DNA of 64,000 nt from VMCP01 sp965659745. GTDB taxonomy: Bacteria; Bacteroidota; Bacteroidia; NS11-12g; UBA955. How positions within the stretch are numbered: the first letter of the stretch is position 1; every line of letters begins with the position of its first letter. Shown here piece by piece: positions 50,694-60,238 of this stretch. The notes below the pieces were generated by a model, which had not been told where the DNA came from, did no database searches, and saw only the letters and a list, made by a program, of their open reading frames with translations. Position numbers and translations under genes: made by a program. The DNA lies in contig CBFHXF010000005.1 of assembly GCA_965659745.1 (NCBI GenBank), forward strand, positions 1 through 64,000, given 5' to 3'.

Positions 50694-50728
50694 TGTAATA
50701 TTTCTTATTGTCATCAAATCACATCTCT

Positions 50729-52801
50729 ATGAATTTTCTACGATTATCTACTATCATGCTTGTCGTTTTGGCTATTTCTTGTAAAAAGAATGACGTAAAC
50801 TTCGACAAGTATAACAACACCAAAATCAAGCCTGAAGTACTTACTCCTTTGGCAAATGCCCGAATTGTGGCTGGAGATTTACTCAAACAAGACAGTATTA
50901 TAAAATACGACCCAGACGGATTGATTCGTCTGACGTTTACCCAAGATTCGGTTTTTGTGATGGATGCTCAGGAAATTTTAAAAGATGTATCTCTTGGGAA
51001 AAGTTCTTCTCGATTCAGCATTGGGGCTTTAACCGTCGCTAGTGTTGAAGAAAACTCTAGCGTGAGTCTTAACGATTTATTAGCAGGAGCCACCCAACAA
51101 GAACGCGATTTCTTGAATTTCATTGATGGCAAAAAGGATACATTCCCAGCAATTAGCGCGAGTAAACCCGATATCACGGCCTTAGCGGTAAACAACGAAT
51201 ACGAATACCTAAAAATCTCTGAAGGCTATCTGGTTTTTACCGTGCGTAACGGATTTCCCACATTTTTAAGCGACTTAGAGATTGGAATTTACGACAGCGT
51301 AAGTCAACCCAATCCTGTGCTTTTAGGAACTGTTAAATTTTCTAATTTAGCGCCCGATGCGTTTGCAAAAGACAGTATTAATATAGGCAACCGTATTTTG
51401 AGCAACGCCCTTGGTTATGCGGTACCCGTTTCCGAAATAGCGAAAAGTACCGACTCGGTCCTTATCAATCTTAATGATAAAATAGACATTACCGTTACAT
51501 ATTCTAACCTTACGTGTATCGGAGGAAAGGCAATACTGCCAGCACAACAAATTCCAACGGAACAATTGAGTATCGACTTATCAGATCCAAATGTGGATGC
51601 ACAATTAAGGAACATTGAATTTGCAAGTGCCCTGCTCCCCATCAAAACCACCTCTACTATTAATACAACCGTGGTAGTAGATTTAGATCTACCCGATGCG
51701 AGCATTAGTGGAAGTCCGATCGGTACTTTAAACATCAATGCACCCACAGGGGTTACCAATTCTCAGTTAGACTTAAGTAACGCCAATATTTTCTTAGGAA
51801 ACGATCCTAACAAGGATCATAACATGTTGCGTTTGGCGGTTTCTACACAAATATTAGCGAGTGCTGGAATGGTAGAATTCGATTCATCAGATTATATTGA
51901 GATCGAATTTGATGCCTCACCAGCAAAATTTGAATATTTAGATGGTTATTTAGGACAAGATACCTTCGATATTTCTATCAACGATTTAGACGTAAGCCAA
52001 CTTGCAGAATTAGGGCGCGGCATCCGCATGGAAAATCCTAAAATGCGTATTTACGTGAACAACTCATTTGGTATACCTATTTTGGTAGAATTGGATATTA
52101 CTTCCAAAGACGAACAAGGCAATGAATTGCCCATGAACGTGCAAAACATGAACTTCCCCTACCCTTCTATAGCCGAAAGAGGTACGGTTAAAAACGAAAC
52201 CTTCGAGATCAATAAAAACAACTCCGACATCGTGGAATGTTTGGGAATGCCGGCAGTACTATTTGATATCAAAGGCCGTGCTATTATGAATCCCGACGGA
52301 TTCACAGGCTATACCAATCACATTACCCAGAGTAGCGCCATCGATTTAGGTTTTGATGCCGATATCCCAATGACCTTTACCGCACAAAACTTTGCGTATG
52401 TAGATACCCTTGATCAAGGAAGTGCCCTGCAAGGTTTGGCCGATTTTGATCTATTAGAACTTAAAATAAAAACCATAAATGGATTCCCATTAGGTGGAAC
52501 CTTAGATTTAATCTTTACCGATTCCGCCTATAAAGTAATCGATTCATTAACCGAAGTTACTTTATTGCTATCGGCAGTGGTAGATACCGATGGAAAAATC
52601 ACCAGCACATCCGAAAACATGAGCACCTTTTTAATGCCTGGAACCATGTTAGATAAACTAGATGCGAGAAAGTGCGAATATATTTTCATTCGAACGAATT
52701 TCAATTCATATGATAATGGCAAAGTGCCTGTAAGTATCTACACCAGCTGTGCCTTAGATGTTTCATTGGCGTTCCGCGCTATTTACACCACCGAATTATA
52801 A
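50729..52801 (+). CDS. Large lipoprotein of unknown function
   Basis: A 690-residue lipoprotein (MNFLRLSTIMLVVLAISC, lipobox Cys18). The rest is polar, beta-rich, with many D, S, N and T and no domain I recognise. Features noticed are two or three repeated 'VVDLDLPDASISG', 'TLNINAPTG' and 'INDLDV'-like strands, consistent with immunoglobulin-like or beta-sandwich domains. It is followed 11 bp later by a DUF5723 outer-membrane protein, so the two may form a surface complex. ATG at 50729 is used; the in-frame codon at 50708 is TTG. Confidence 0.65.
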   Translation: MNFLRLSTIMLVVLAISCKKNDVNFDKYNNTKIKPEVLTPLANARIVAGDLLKQDSIIKYDPDGLIRLTFTQDSVFVMDAQEILKDVSLGKSSSRFSIGALTVASVEENSSVSLNDLLAGATQQERDFLNFIDGKKDTFPAISASKPDITALAVNNEYEYLKISEGYLVFTVRNGFPTFLSDLEIGIYDSVSQPNPVLLGTVKFSNLAPDAFAKDSINIGNRILSNALGYAVPVSEIAKSTDSVLINLNDKIDITVTYSNLTCIGGKAILPAQQIPTEQLSIDLSDPNVDAQLRNIEFASALLPIKTTSTINTTVVVDLDLPDASISGSPIGTLNINAPTGVTNSQLDLSNANIFLGNDPNKDHNMLRLAVSTQILASAGMVEFDSSDYIEIEFDASPAKFEYLDGYLGQDTFDISINDLDVSQLAELGRGIRMENPKMRIYVNNSFGIPILVELDITSKDEQGNELPMNVQNMNFPYPSIAERGTVKNETFEINKNNSDIVECLGMPAVLFDIKGRAIMNPDGFTGYTNHITQSSAIDLGFDADIPMTFTAQNFAYVDTLDQGSALQGLADFDLLELKIKTINGFPLGGTLDLIFTDSAYKVIDSLTEVTLLLSAVVDTDGKITSTSENMSTFLMPGTMLDKLDARKCEYIFIRTNFNSYDNGKVPVSIYTSCALDVSLAFRAIYTTEL

Positions 52802-52812
52802 AGATATTCCAC

Positions 52813-54825
52813 ATGAAAAAACTCAGCCTATTTTTAATAGTTGCCGCTAGCATTGCAGGTGGATTGAAAGGCCAAGCCTTTTACGAATTCAACAACCGTC
52901 ATCTCTCCCAATCGCATTTGTGGAATCCCGGTTTTATGCCCCAGTATAAAGCCACCCTTTCCGTTGGACAAACCTATATCGGAGCCAACCTTGTGGGCAC
53001 TACCCTTAATGGTCTCTTTGGAAGCAGTGAAACGCCTTTGCAAACCGTTACACGTATGATTGGAGAAGAAGACAAGCAAATGGGAATGGATTTATATCAG
53101 CAAACCGATATTTTTCATTTTGGCTTCCGAAGTAAAAAATCGTATTTCTCTATCAACAGCACTTTAGTAAATGAAGCCGCTATTCGGGTTCCTAAAGATT
53201 TACTTGGACTTGCCTTTTTAGGAAACGGTGCTTTTATCGGCAACGATGCCGATATCGATTTTTCAGGAAATCAAATTCGCTCCTACCTGAAAAATACCTT
53301 TAGTTATGGGCGTTTTTTAACCAATGAATTATCGGTTGGGGTGAATGCGTCTTTAATTAATGGAATTAGCGATTTAAATATTGAACAAGCGCGCTTTGGT
53401 ATTGGCACCGATACTGGAACGGCTTCTATCTATTCCTTAAAGTTAAACGGAGCCTTGAACGGTCGCGCCTCCCTATTAGGAGTGGATGTAGAGGATGCCT
53501 TGAACGACTCTGCATACGACGCCAACCAAACCGTTATGGACCAATTGAACCAAATTTCTATGGGAACTAATCAAGGATACGCCTTCGGATTTGGTGCGGT
53601 ATATCGCTTGAATGAAAAGTTCAGATTTTCCTTAGCGGTTCAAAACTTAGGGAGCATTGTTTGGAATTTAGGGGCTCAGGAAATTAAAATGAATGAATCT
53701 GAGTGGGTTTGGAATGGTTTAGATACCAATCAGATTGATAATTTCAACGACGATATCGCGCAGCAAATTCAAGATACCTTTTTGAATAAATTTGACATTC
53801 GCGGCTCTAAAATTGAATCTTATACTACCCAACTAAAACCTCGATATACCTTAGGTGCCGAATTCTTACTATTGCCAAGAACCCATATTCAAGCTTTTGG
53901 TGGTTATGGCTTTGGCATAAACGGAGATAAAAGCTTTATAAGCACCACCGTGCACCAAGAGTTAGGCGAATGGGTTGACCTTCGCGTGGGATATTCCTTA
54001 TACGACGTAGCCAATCCCGTGCATAGAGTTGGCTTGGGATTGAGTCTGAATTTAGGTCCCCTTCAAATATTTGGTTCTGTGAATGACATTTTAGGTATCG
54101 TAAACTACGGAACTTCTAATGTCACTTCCGGAATGGTGGGTGTAAATATCAACATAGGAAGACGCAAAGACCGCGATTACGATGAGGTTCCAGACAAACG
54201 CGACAGTTGTTACAAAACGTTTGGGGTTATCAGTAATGACGGCTGTCCTTACGGTTTCTTGGGTGGATCTATGAGCTATGACGAAGAAGAGTTAGAAATA
54301 ACTACAGAAGAAATTGAAATAGCCGCTCCTAGTGATGATGCTACCGAAGAATCACAACCCGCTCCTTCAAAAAAGTCGCCTAAAAAACAAATTGATTCTC
54401 AAATGCCAGATGCTGAAGAAGCAGGCGAAACAGCAATAGAAGTTGTATCCGAAGAAGCCGAAGAAACTGCAATAGATTTTCCATCTGAAGTAGAAAAAGA
54501 AGCTACAGAAACCGAACCCAAAAAGGCTGCAGCTGCGGCTAAAACCGTAGAAAAGGTTATTGCAGCAGCAGAAGAAACAACCACAGAAAAAACGCCTTCT
54601 ATGGAAGACCCTTCTACTATTGCTCCTTCGGACACGGCTATTATTTCGACACTAGATTCTGCTCAAATTTCAAATTTGCGCGATTCAAGTGTATCTACCA
54701 CAGATAGCACCATAAAAGAATCTGCACCTATTAAAACGCCTAATAAACCGGCACCAACTGACAAAAGCAAGCCCAAAAGTAAGGCCATCAAAAACGAAGA
54801 TTTAGAAGAGTTAATGAAGCGCTAA
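52813..54825 (+). CDS. DUF5723 outer-membrane protein with TSP3-like motif and acidic tail
   Basis: A 670-residue protein with signal peptide MKKLSLFLIVAASIAGGLKGQ. Residues ~22-450 are a DUF5723 barrel ('HLWNPGFMPQYKATLSVGQTYIGANLVG' shortened; 'GVNINIGRRKDRD'). A calcium-binding thrombospondin-3-like motif follows, 'DYDEVPDKRDSCYKTFGVISNDGCP' (part). In relatives this usually leads into an OmpA peptidoglycan-binding domain; here the last ~180 residues are instead low complexity, rich in E, A, T, S, P and K, ending 'NEDLEELMKR'. Second gene of the 50.7-kb operon. Confidence 0.75.
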   Translation: MKKLSLFLIVAASIAGGLKGQAFYEFNNRHLSQSHLWNPGFMPQYKATLSVGQTYIGANLVGTTLNGLFGSSETPLQTVTRMIGEEDKQMGMDLYQQTDIFHFGFRSKKSYFSINSTLVNEAAIRVPKDLLGLAFLGNGAFIGNDADIDFSGNQIRSYLKNTFSYGRFLTNELSVGVNASLINGISDLNIEQARFGIGTDTGTASIYSLKLNGALNGRASLLGVDVEDALNDSAYDANQTVMDQLNQISMGTNQGYAFGFGAVYRLNEKFRFSLAVQNLGSIVWNLGAQEIKMNESEWVWNGLDTNQIDNFNDDIAQQIQDTFLNKFDIRGSKIESYTTQLKPRYTLGAEFLLLPRTHIQAFGGYGFGINGDKSFISTTVHQELGEWVDLRVGYSLYDVANPVHRVGLGLSLNLGPLQIFGSVNDILGIVNYGTSNVTSGMVGVNINIGRRKDRDYDEVPDKRDSCYKTFGVISNDGCPYGFLGGSMSYDEEELEITTEEIEIAAPSDDATEESQPAPSKKSPKKQIDSQMPDAEEAGETAIEVVSEEAEETAIDFPSEVEKEATETEPKKAAAAAKTVEKVIAAAEETTTEKTPSMEDPSTIAPSDTAIISTLDSAQISNLRDSSVSTTDSTIKESAPIKTPNKPAPTDKSKPKSKAIKNEDLEELMKR

Positions 54826-54829
54826 TCGC

Positions 54830-55888
54830 TTATCCTTTTTGAATTAGATTCGCTCCCAAAATCGGAATAATAATTCCGGAATCTTGAGTGAGCGTCTTGA
54901 TTTTTTCGAGCTCTCGTTGGGGTTTCCCAATGGGTTCATCGCTCAAATCAAATGTTCCATAGTGCATGGGGATGAAATACTTGGCATTTAGATCTTTAAA
55001 GGCTTGATACGACTTACTCGGACTCGAATGGTTGTCTTCCATGAACCATTCGGGTTCGTAAGCGCCTATTCCCAATATGGCATAATCAATTTGAGGAAAT
55101 AATTTGGCAATGTCTTTATAGTGTGAGCCGTAACCCGAATCGCCACCAAAATAAATAGTCAAATCTCCAATCTTTAATATAAACGAACCCCATAAACGCT
55201 GATTCGTATCGGTTAGGCCTCGTTTAGCCCAATGCCGGGTAGGCAAAAAATACAACTCGAAACCCTCTGTTTTGTATTGCTGATACCAACCCGCCTCTTG
55301 TCCCTCGGCTCCTTTTAAAAAGTCTTTGAGGATCCCCGTCATATTCAATCCCGTAAAATATTGCATTTCAGGATTGAATTTGATCATCTTACGCAAGCTT
55401 GCTTTATCGCAATGGTCGCGATGATCGTGCGACATTAACAAGTACGATGTTGAAGGTATTTCTGAAGGCTCAATAGGTAATTTTGACCACCTCCTAATAA
55501 CAGCCGCCCTTTTGAAAACAGGATCTGTGATAAATTGTATTCCATTAACTCTTATAATAAAGGTAGCATGTCCGAGCCAATAGATGCCATTTTCTTTACC
55601 TTCTTTTAATGAAGTCAAATCTTCTGCAATTGGCAAACGGAAGGTATCTTGTTTTTTCTCTTGTTCGTAAGGATTCTTTTTACTTTTCCATCGCCATACA
55701 TCTGAGAAATCCTTAGACATAGGAAATTCATGATTTTGATACATTTTTTTTTGTATCGGATTTCCTGTCCAGTTGAGCAGGGTATCCACTCCTTTAATAA
55801 AAGGAATATTCGGATTGTAAGACGGTAGTTTTTTGGACATTTCGCAAGAACTTATAAAACAAAAAATTGCAATTATTGCATTACGCAT
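54830..55888 (-). CDS. MBL-fold hydrolase, lipoprotein (NAPE-PLD/UlaG-like)
   Basis: A 352-residue lipoprotein (MRNAIIAIFCFISSCEM, lipobox Cys15) with a metallo-beta-lactamase fold. The metal motif is 'LMSHDHRDHCD' (HxHxDH), preceded by 'GIYWLGHATFIIRVNGIQFITDP' (part) and followed by 'YFGGDSGYGSHY' and 'PMHYGTFDLSDEP'. This layout is of the NAPE-PLD-like branch, some of which hydrolyse phospholipids; substrate unknown. ATG at 55888 overlaps the mfd stop by 8 bases (ATGCGTAA) and starts the signal; the ATG at 55900 is also in frame. Confidence 0.85.
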   Translation of the reverse strand: MRNAIIAIFCFISSCEMSKKLPSYNPNIPFIKGVDTLLNWTGNPIQKKMYQNHEFPMSKDFSDVWRWKSKKNPYEQEKKQDTFRLPIAEDLTSLKEGKENGIYWLGHATFIIRVNGIQFITDPVFKRAAVIRRWSKLPIEPSEIPSTSYLLMSHDHRDHCDKASLRKMIKFNPEMQYFTGLNMTGILKDFLKGAEGQEAGWYQQYKTEGFELYFLPTRHWAKRGLTDTNQRLWGSFILKIGDLTIYFGGDSGYGSHYKDIAKLFPQIDYAILGIGAYEPEWFMEDNHSSPSKSYQAFKDLNAKYFIPMHYGTFDLSDEPIGKPQRELEKIKTLTQDSGIIIPILGANLIQKG

Positions 55889-58800
55889 GGGTTTCGGCAT
55901 TAGGTTTGAGGGCGTTTTTCCATTCGTTCAGCTCGTAAAGCCCTTGAAATACATCCGTAACCCCTCTTACCTCTACTATGAACGCTTTATCGGTTTGTTT
56001 GGCATTGTATTTATTGGGATTTTGCGCCAACATGCCAATCAAGTAACTAAATGCTTCCGACTGGTATACCGCTGCACTGGATTCTCCGGGAAAGAAACAC
56101 CGCATTTGTGAAGGCGTAAGTGCCACTTTTTCCAAGCCCAATTCCTTCGCCGCCCACTTCAATCGGACAGAATCTACCAAAGCCAATACTTCCTTAGGTG
56201 GTTTTCCAAAACGGTCTTTCAGCTCCGATAAAAAGTCTCGCAATCCCAATTCGGTTTTTACATTCGATAATTCACTATATAAGCTGATCCGCTCGGATGT
56301 TTGTGTCACATATTCCGACGGTATTAATATTTCGTAATACGTATCGATCTGACAATCTCGGCTCTCGATATTTTCTTGGGCATCCTCAAAAAGATTCTTA
56401 AATTCCTCTTTTTTCAATTCTTGAACGGCTTCATCCAAAATTTTGTGATACATATCAAAACCCATATCGGCAATGAATCCACTTTGTTCAGCCCCTAATA
56501 AATTTCCCGCTCCCCGAATATCTAAGTCGCGCATGGCCACTTGAAATCCACTTCCCAATTCAGAATATTCCTCCAAAGTTCGCAACCTTTTGCGTGAATC
56601 TTCTGGCAAGCCTGAAATCGGCGGACTCAATAAATAACAAAAGGCCTTCGTATTGCTCCGGCCCACACGGCCACGCATCTGATGTAAATCAGAAAGCCCA
56701 AACATGTGCGCATTGTTAATAATAATCGTATTGGCATTGGGTATATCCAATCCGCTTTCAATGATACTGGTAGCTACCAAAACGTCGTATTCGCCTTCAA
56801 TAAAGCGTACCATCACATCTTCAAGCTTATGCCCTTCCATTTGACCGTGTGCCACGCAAACACGTGCTTCGGGCACTTCTCGCTCTATCATGGCGGCTAA
56901 ATCGTAAATGTCTTTAATACGGGTGTGAACCACAAACGCTTGACCGCCTCGATTGATTTCGTCGGTAATGGCCTTTTGAATCGTATCCTTAGAAAATACC
57001 GCCAATTCGGTATGTACCGGCTGTCTATTGGGTGGTGGAGTGTTGATAATACTTAAATCACGAGCCCCCATCAAACTGAAATGCAGCGTACGCGGTATCG
57101 GTGTGGCCGTTAGCGTGAGCGTATCTACATTTACCCGAATGCTCTTGAGCTTTTCCTTCGCTCCTACCCCAAATTTCTGCTCCTCATCGATGATCAAAAG
57201 CCCTAAATCTTTAAATTTTATGTCTTTTCCAATCAATCGGTGGGTACCAATAATAATATCTACTTCTCCACTTTCCAACTTACGAATTGTTTCTTTCTGA
57301 TCCTTGGCAGACTTGAACCGATTTAAATATTCAACATTTACGGGGAAGCCTTGGTAACGCTTGCGAAAACTTCGATAATGTTGCTGGGCCAAAATAGTCG
57401 TAGGCACTAAAACCGCCACCTGCTTAGAATCGCAAACCGCTTTAAACGCAGCCCGCATGGCTACTTCCGTTTTGCCAAATCCCACATCGCCACAAACCAA
57501 ACGGTCCATGGGTTGCTCGTTTTCCATGTCTTTCTTTACCGCATCAATCGCTTTCCCCTGATCCGGAGTATCCTCATAGAAAAAGGACGCTTCCAATTCC
57601 ATTTGCAAGTAATTATCTGCAGAAAATGCAAAACCTTTTTCCTTTTTTCGCTGTGCATACAGTTGTATCAGCTCACGGGCAATATCCTTAACCTTTTTCT
57701 TAGTCGTTCTTTTTTGCTTCTCCCAAGCCCCAGAGCCCAATTTATGTAGCGTAGGTTGGGTTCCATCTTTGCCGCTGTATTTGCTTACTTTATGAAGGCT
57801 ATTTACCGAAACATAAAGCAAATCATTATCTCTGTATACAATTCTCAACGCCTCTTGCTTTACCCCATTCACATCCATTGTTTCCAAACCGGCAAACTTT
57901 CCAATGCCGTGATCGATATGGGTAATAAAGTCGCCCGGTTTTAAATTTCGTAATTCCCTTAAAGAAATAGATGCACTGCCCGAGTGACTGTCGCGCGATT
58001 TAGGCTTGTAATATTTGTCGAAAAGCTGGTGTTCGGTGATACATGCGAGTTTGCTTTCGTGATCTACAAATCCACTTGAAAGTCCAACATACACCGGAGA
58101 AAACAACTCGTCCATTTGCTGTTCTTTCAACAACACCTGCAAACGTTCGATTTGCCGATTGTTATCGCTAAACACCAAGGTAGTATACTTTTTTTGTTTG
58201 TACTCCAGCAACCACTGTTGCAACAGCTCCATATTCCGTTTGAAAATAGGCTGCGGCTCTTGTTCAAAGCTCACGGTATCGTGCGCGGCATCGGGCTTGT
58301 CTCCCCCAAATTGGATTTTTTTAAAGGGATCCGACATTTCTTGAAACTCCTTAGGGGTTAACCAAACCTCTTTGGGATGTTTCCCCTGATACTCTATGCC
58401 GTCAGACTTTGATTGGTGGTAATTTTGCAAAGCGAATTCCCACATTTTCACCAATTCCTCAAACTGCAGTCCTGGTTCTATCCAATATAACAACGCATCC
58501 GAATCAAAATAACTCAAAATCGGCGTGTGTTTTATTTGTTGTTGGCTCACCTTAGGTACCAAAGAAAAATGGGCCATTTCCTTTATCGATAGCTGGGTAT
58601 TTACGTCAAACGCCCTGATATTATCAATAATATCACCATCTAATTCCAATCGAAACGGATATTCATGAGCAAAAGAAAATAAATCCAATATGCCTCCACG
58701 AATACTGAATTGCCCGGGCTCCATTACAAAATCTTCCCGTTCAAAACCGTTGTCGTATAAAAATTCAGTTAAAAAATCTATATCCAGATTTTGTCCGGTA

Positions 58801-59231
58801 CTAATTTCAAAGGTATTACTTTCCAAATCCGCCTTTTCAACCACATGTTCGGCCAAAGCACTTCCGTAAGTAACCACCACCCGTCTTGGATTTTTGCGCA
58901 AGGCATTGAGCGTTTCAATGCGCTCTTGCACATGCATAGCATGTTCGCGATCGGAACGGTAGGCCTTCACAAAAGAATCCGGCAAAAAGAAAATAGGCTG
59001 ACCGGGAAGTAAATTCTCGAGATCGGATTTGATGTATTGCGCCTCCTCTTTATTAGGAGCCACGACCATCAACGGCCGTTGATTTTGAGCAAAAACAGTA
59101 GCCATAAGTAAAGACCTACCCGAACCGTATAGTCCTTTGGTGAAAATCCACTTATTGCCATTAAGGTGCCCTAAAAAATCCTGTGTTGCTTCAATTTTAG
59201 ATTGATGCAATAAAATATCTCGAGTATTCAT
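55881..59231 (-). CDS. mfd: Transcription-repair coupling factor Mfd
   Basis: A 1116-residue translocase that removes stalled RNA polymerase and recruits UvrA. UvrB-like N-terminal modules occupy ~1-330. The RNA-polymerase-interacting domain is ~430-510 ('KPGDFITHIDHGIGKFAGLE', shortened). The RecG-like motor has Walker A 'GDVGFGKTEVAMRA', box II 'IIDEEQKFG', 'TATPIPRT' and 'QMRGRVGRS'. The C-terminal TRCF domain follows. Normal length and intact motifs. The MBL lipoprotein gene is coupled to its stop. Confidence 0.97.
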   Translation of the reverse strand: MNTRDILLHQSKIEATQDFLGHLNGNKWIFTKGLYGSGRSLLMATVFAQNQRPLMVVAPNKEEAQYIKSDLENLLPGQPIFFLPDSFVKAYRSDREHAMHVQERIETLNALRKNPRRVVVTYGSALAEHVVEKADLESNTFEISTGQNLDIDFLTEFLYDNGFEREDFVMEPGQFSIRGGILDLFSFAHEYPFRLELDGDIIDNIRAFDVNTQLSIKEMAHFSLVPKVSQQQIKHTPILSYFDSDALLYWIEPGLQFEELVKMWEFALQNYHQSKSDGIEYQGKHPKEVWLTPKEFQEMSDPFKKIQFGGDKPDAAHDTVSFEQEPQPIFKRNMELLQQWLLEYKQKKYTTLVFSDNNRQIERLQVLLKEQQMDELFSPVYVGLSSGFVDHESKLACITEHQLFDKYYKPKSRDSHSGSASISLRELRNLKPGDFITHIDHGIGKFAGLETMDVNGVKQEALRIVYRDNDLLYVSVNSLHKVSKYSGKDGTQPTLHKLGSGAWEKQKRTTKKKVKDIARELIQLYAQRKKEKGFAFSADNYLQMELEASFFYEDTPDQGKAIDAVKKDMENEQPMDRLVCGDVGFGKTEVAMRAAFKAVCDSKQVAVLVPTTILAQQHYRSFRKRYQGFPVNVEYLNRFKSAKDQKETIRKLESGEVDIIIGTHRLIGKDIKFKDLGLLIIDEEQKFGVGAKEKLKSIRVNVDTLTLTATPIPRTLHFSLMGARDLSIINTPPPNRQPVHTELAVFSKDTIQKAITDEINRGGQAFVVHTRIKDIYDLAAMIEREVPEARVCVAHGQMEGHKLEDVMVRFIEGEYDVLVATSIIESGLDIPNANTIIINNAHMFGLSDLHQMRGRVGRSNTKAFCYLLSPPISGLPEDSRKRLRTLEEYSELGSGFQVAMRDLDIRGAGNLLGAEQSGFIADMGFDMYHKILDEAVQELKKEEFKNLFEDAQENIESRDCQIDTYYEILIPSEYVTQTSERISLYSELSNVKTELGLRDFLSELKDRFGKPPKEVLALVDSVRLKWAAKELGLEKVALTPSQMRCFFPGESSAAVYQSEAFSYLIGMLAQNPNKYNAKQTDKAFIVEVRGVTDVFQGLYELNEWKNALKPNAETHA

Positions 59232-59276
59232 AAACCGCTCCGCTTATAAGGAAACCCTTAAAAGCCCAAAAGAGTT

Positions 59277-60233
59277 TTACTTTTTGCGAGAAATTGCTCT
59301 CTCTGCCGCTGCTGTGATATCGGTATGGTCTAAGCCGTACTTTACCAATAGCTCATCGGGCGTTCCGCTTTCACCAAAAGAATCGTTAACCGCCACCATT
59401 TCTAGAGGAGTTGGCATTTTTCGTGCCAATAACTGGGCAATAGAATCGCCCAAACCTCCATTCATTTGGTGTTCTTCTGCCGTTACCACACAACCAGTTT
59501 TCTTGGCCGAATTAATAACCGCTTCAACATCAAGTGGTTTAATAGTATGAATATTGATAATTTCCGCTGAAATTCCTTTTTCTGCCAATTGATGACCGGC
59601 TTGAATGGCTTTCCATACCAAATGTCCGGTGGCAAAAATGCTCACGTCCGTACCTTCGTTCAACATCAACGCCTTACCAATTTCAAAAGGGGTATCTTCA
59701 CTGATAAACACAGGCCATTTGGGTCTTCCAAAGCGCAAATAGACAGGACCAAAATATTTAGCAATAGCGATAGTCGCTGCCTTAGTTTGATTATAATCAC
59801 ATGGATTTATAACCACCATTCCGGGCAACATTTTCATCAATCCGATGTCTTCTAAGATTTGGTGAGTGGCACCGTCTTCCCCTAAGGTTAAGCCTGCATG
59901 CGACGCACAAATTTTAACGTTGGCATGACTATAGGCAATGCTTTGGCGTATTTGGTCGTACACACGACCGGTTGAAAAGTTGGCAAAAGTTCCGGTAAAA
60001 GGAATCTTTCCTCCTAAAGCCATACCGGCCGCAACTCCCATCATATTCGCTTCCATTATGCCCGCTTGAAAAAAGCGGTCGGGAAATTCATCCTTAAACA
60101 AATTCATCACGAGCGATCCGGTTAAATCGGCACACATGGCCACTACCCGAGGATCTTGTTTTCCGATTTCTAACAAACCGGCGCCAAAGCCGCTGCGCGT
60201 GTCTTTGTTGTCCAATATTTCAAAAGATTTCAT
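59277..60233 (-). CDS. Transketolase, C-terminal half (split enzyme)
   Basis: A 318-residue subunit carrying the pyrimidine-binding (TPP) and C-terminal domains: 'FQAGIMEANMMGVAAGMALGG' (catalytic Glu in 'GIMEANM'), 'SHAGLTLGEDGATHQILEDI' and 'PVYLRFGRP'. With the N-terminal subunit at 61625 it makes a complete transketolase for the non-oxidative pentose phosphate pathway. A DXP synthase-like alternative is less likely because of the close match to split transketolases. A VWA gene separates the two halves. Confidence 0.92.
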   Translation of the reverse strand: MKSFEILDNKDTRSGFGAGLLEIGKQDPRVVAMCADLTGSLVMNLFKDEFPDRFFQAGIMEANMMGVAAGMALGGKIPFTGTFANFSTGRVYDQIRQSIAYSHANVKICASHAGLTLGEDGATHQILEDIGLMKMLPGMVVINPCDYNQTKAATIAIAKYFGPVYLRFGRPKWPVFISEDTPFEIGKALMLNEGTDVSIFATGHLVWKAIQAGHQLAEKGISAEIINIHTIKPLDVEAVINSAKKTGCVVTAEEHQMNGGLGDSIAQLLARKMPTPLEMVAVNDSFGESGTPDELLVKYGLDHTDITAAAERAISRKK

Positions 60234-60238
60234 AGAGT

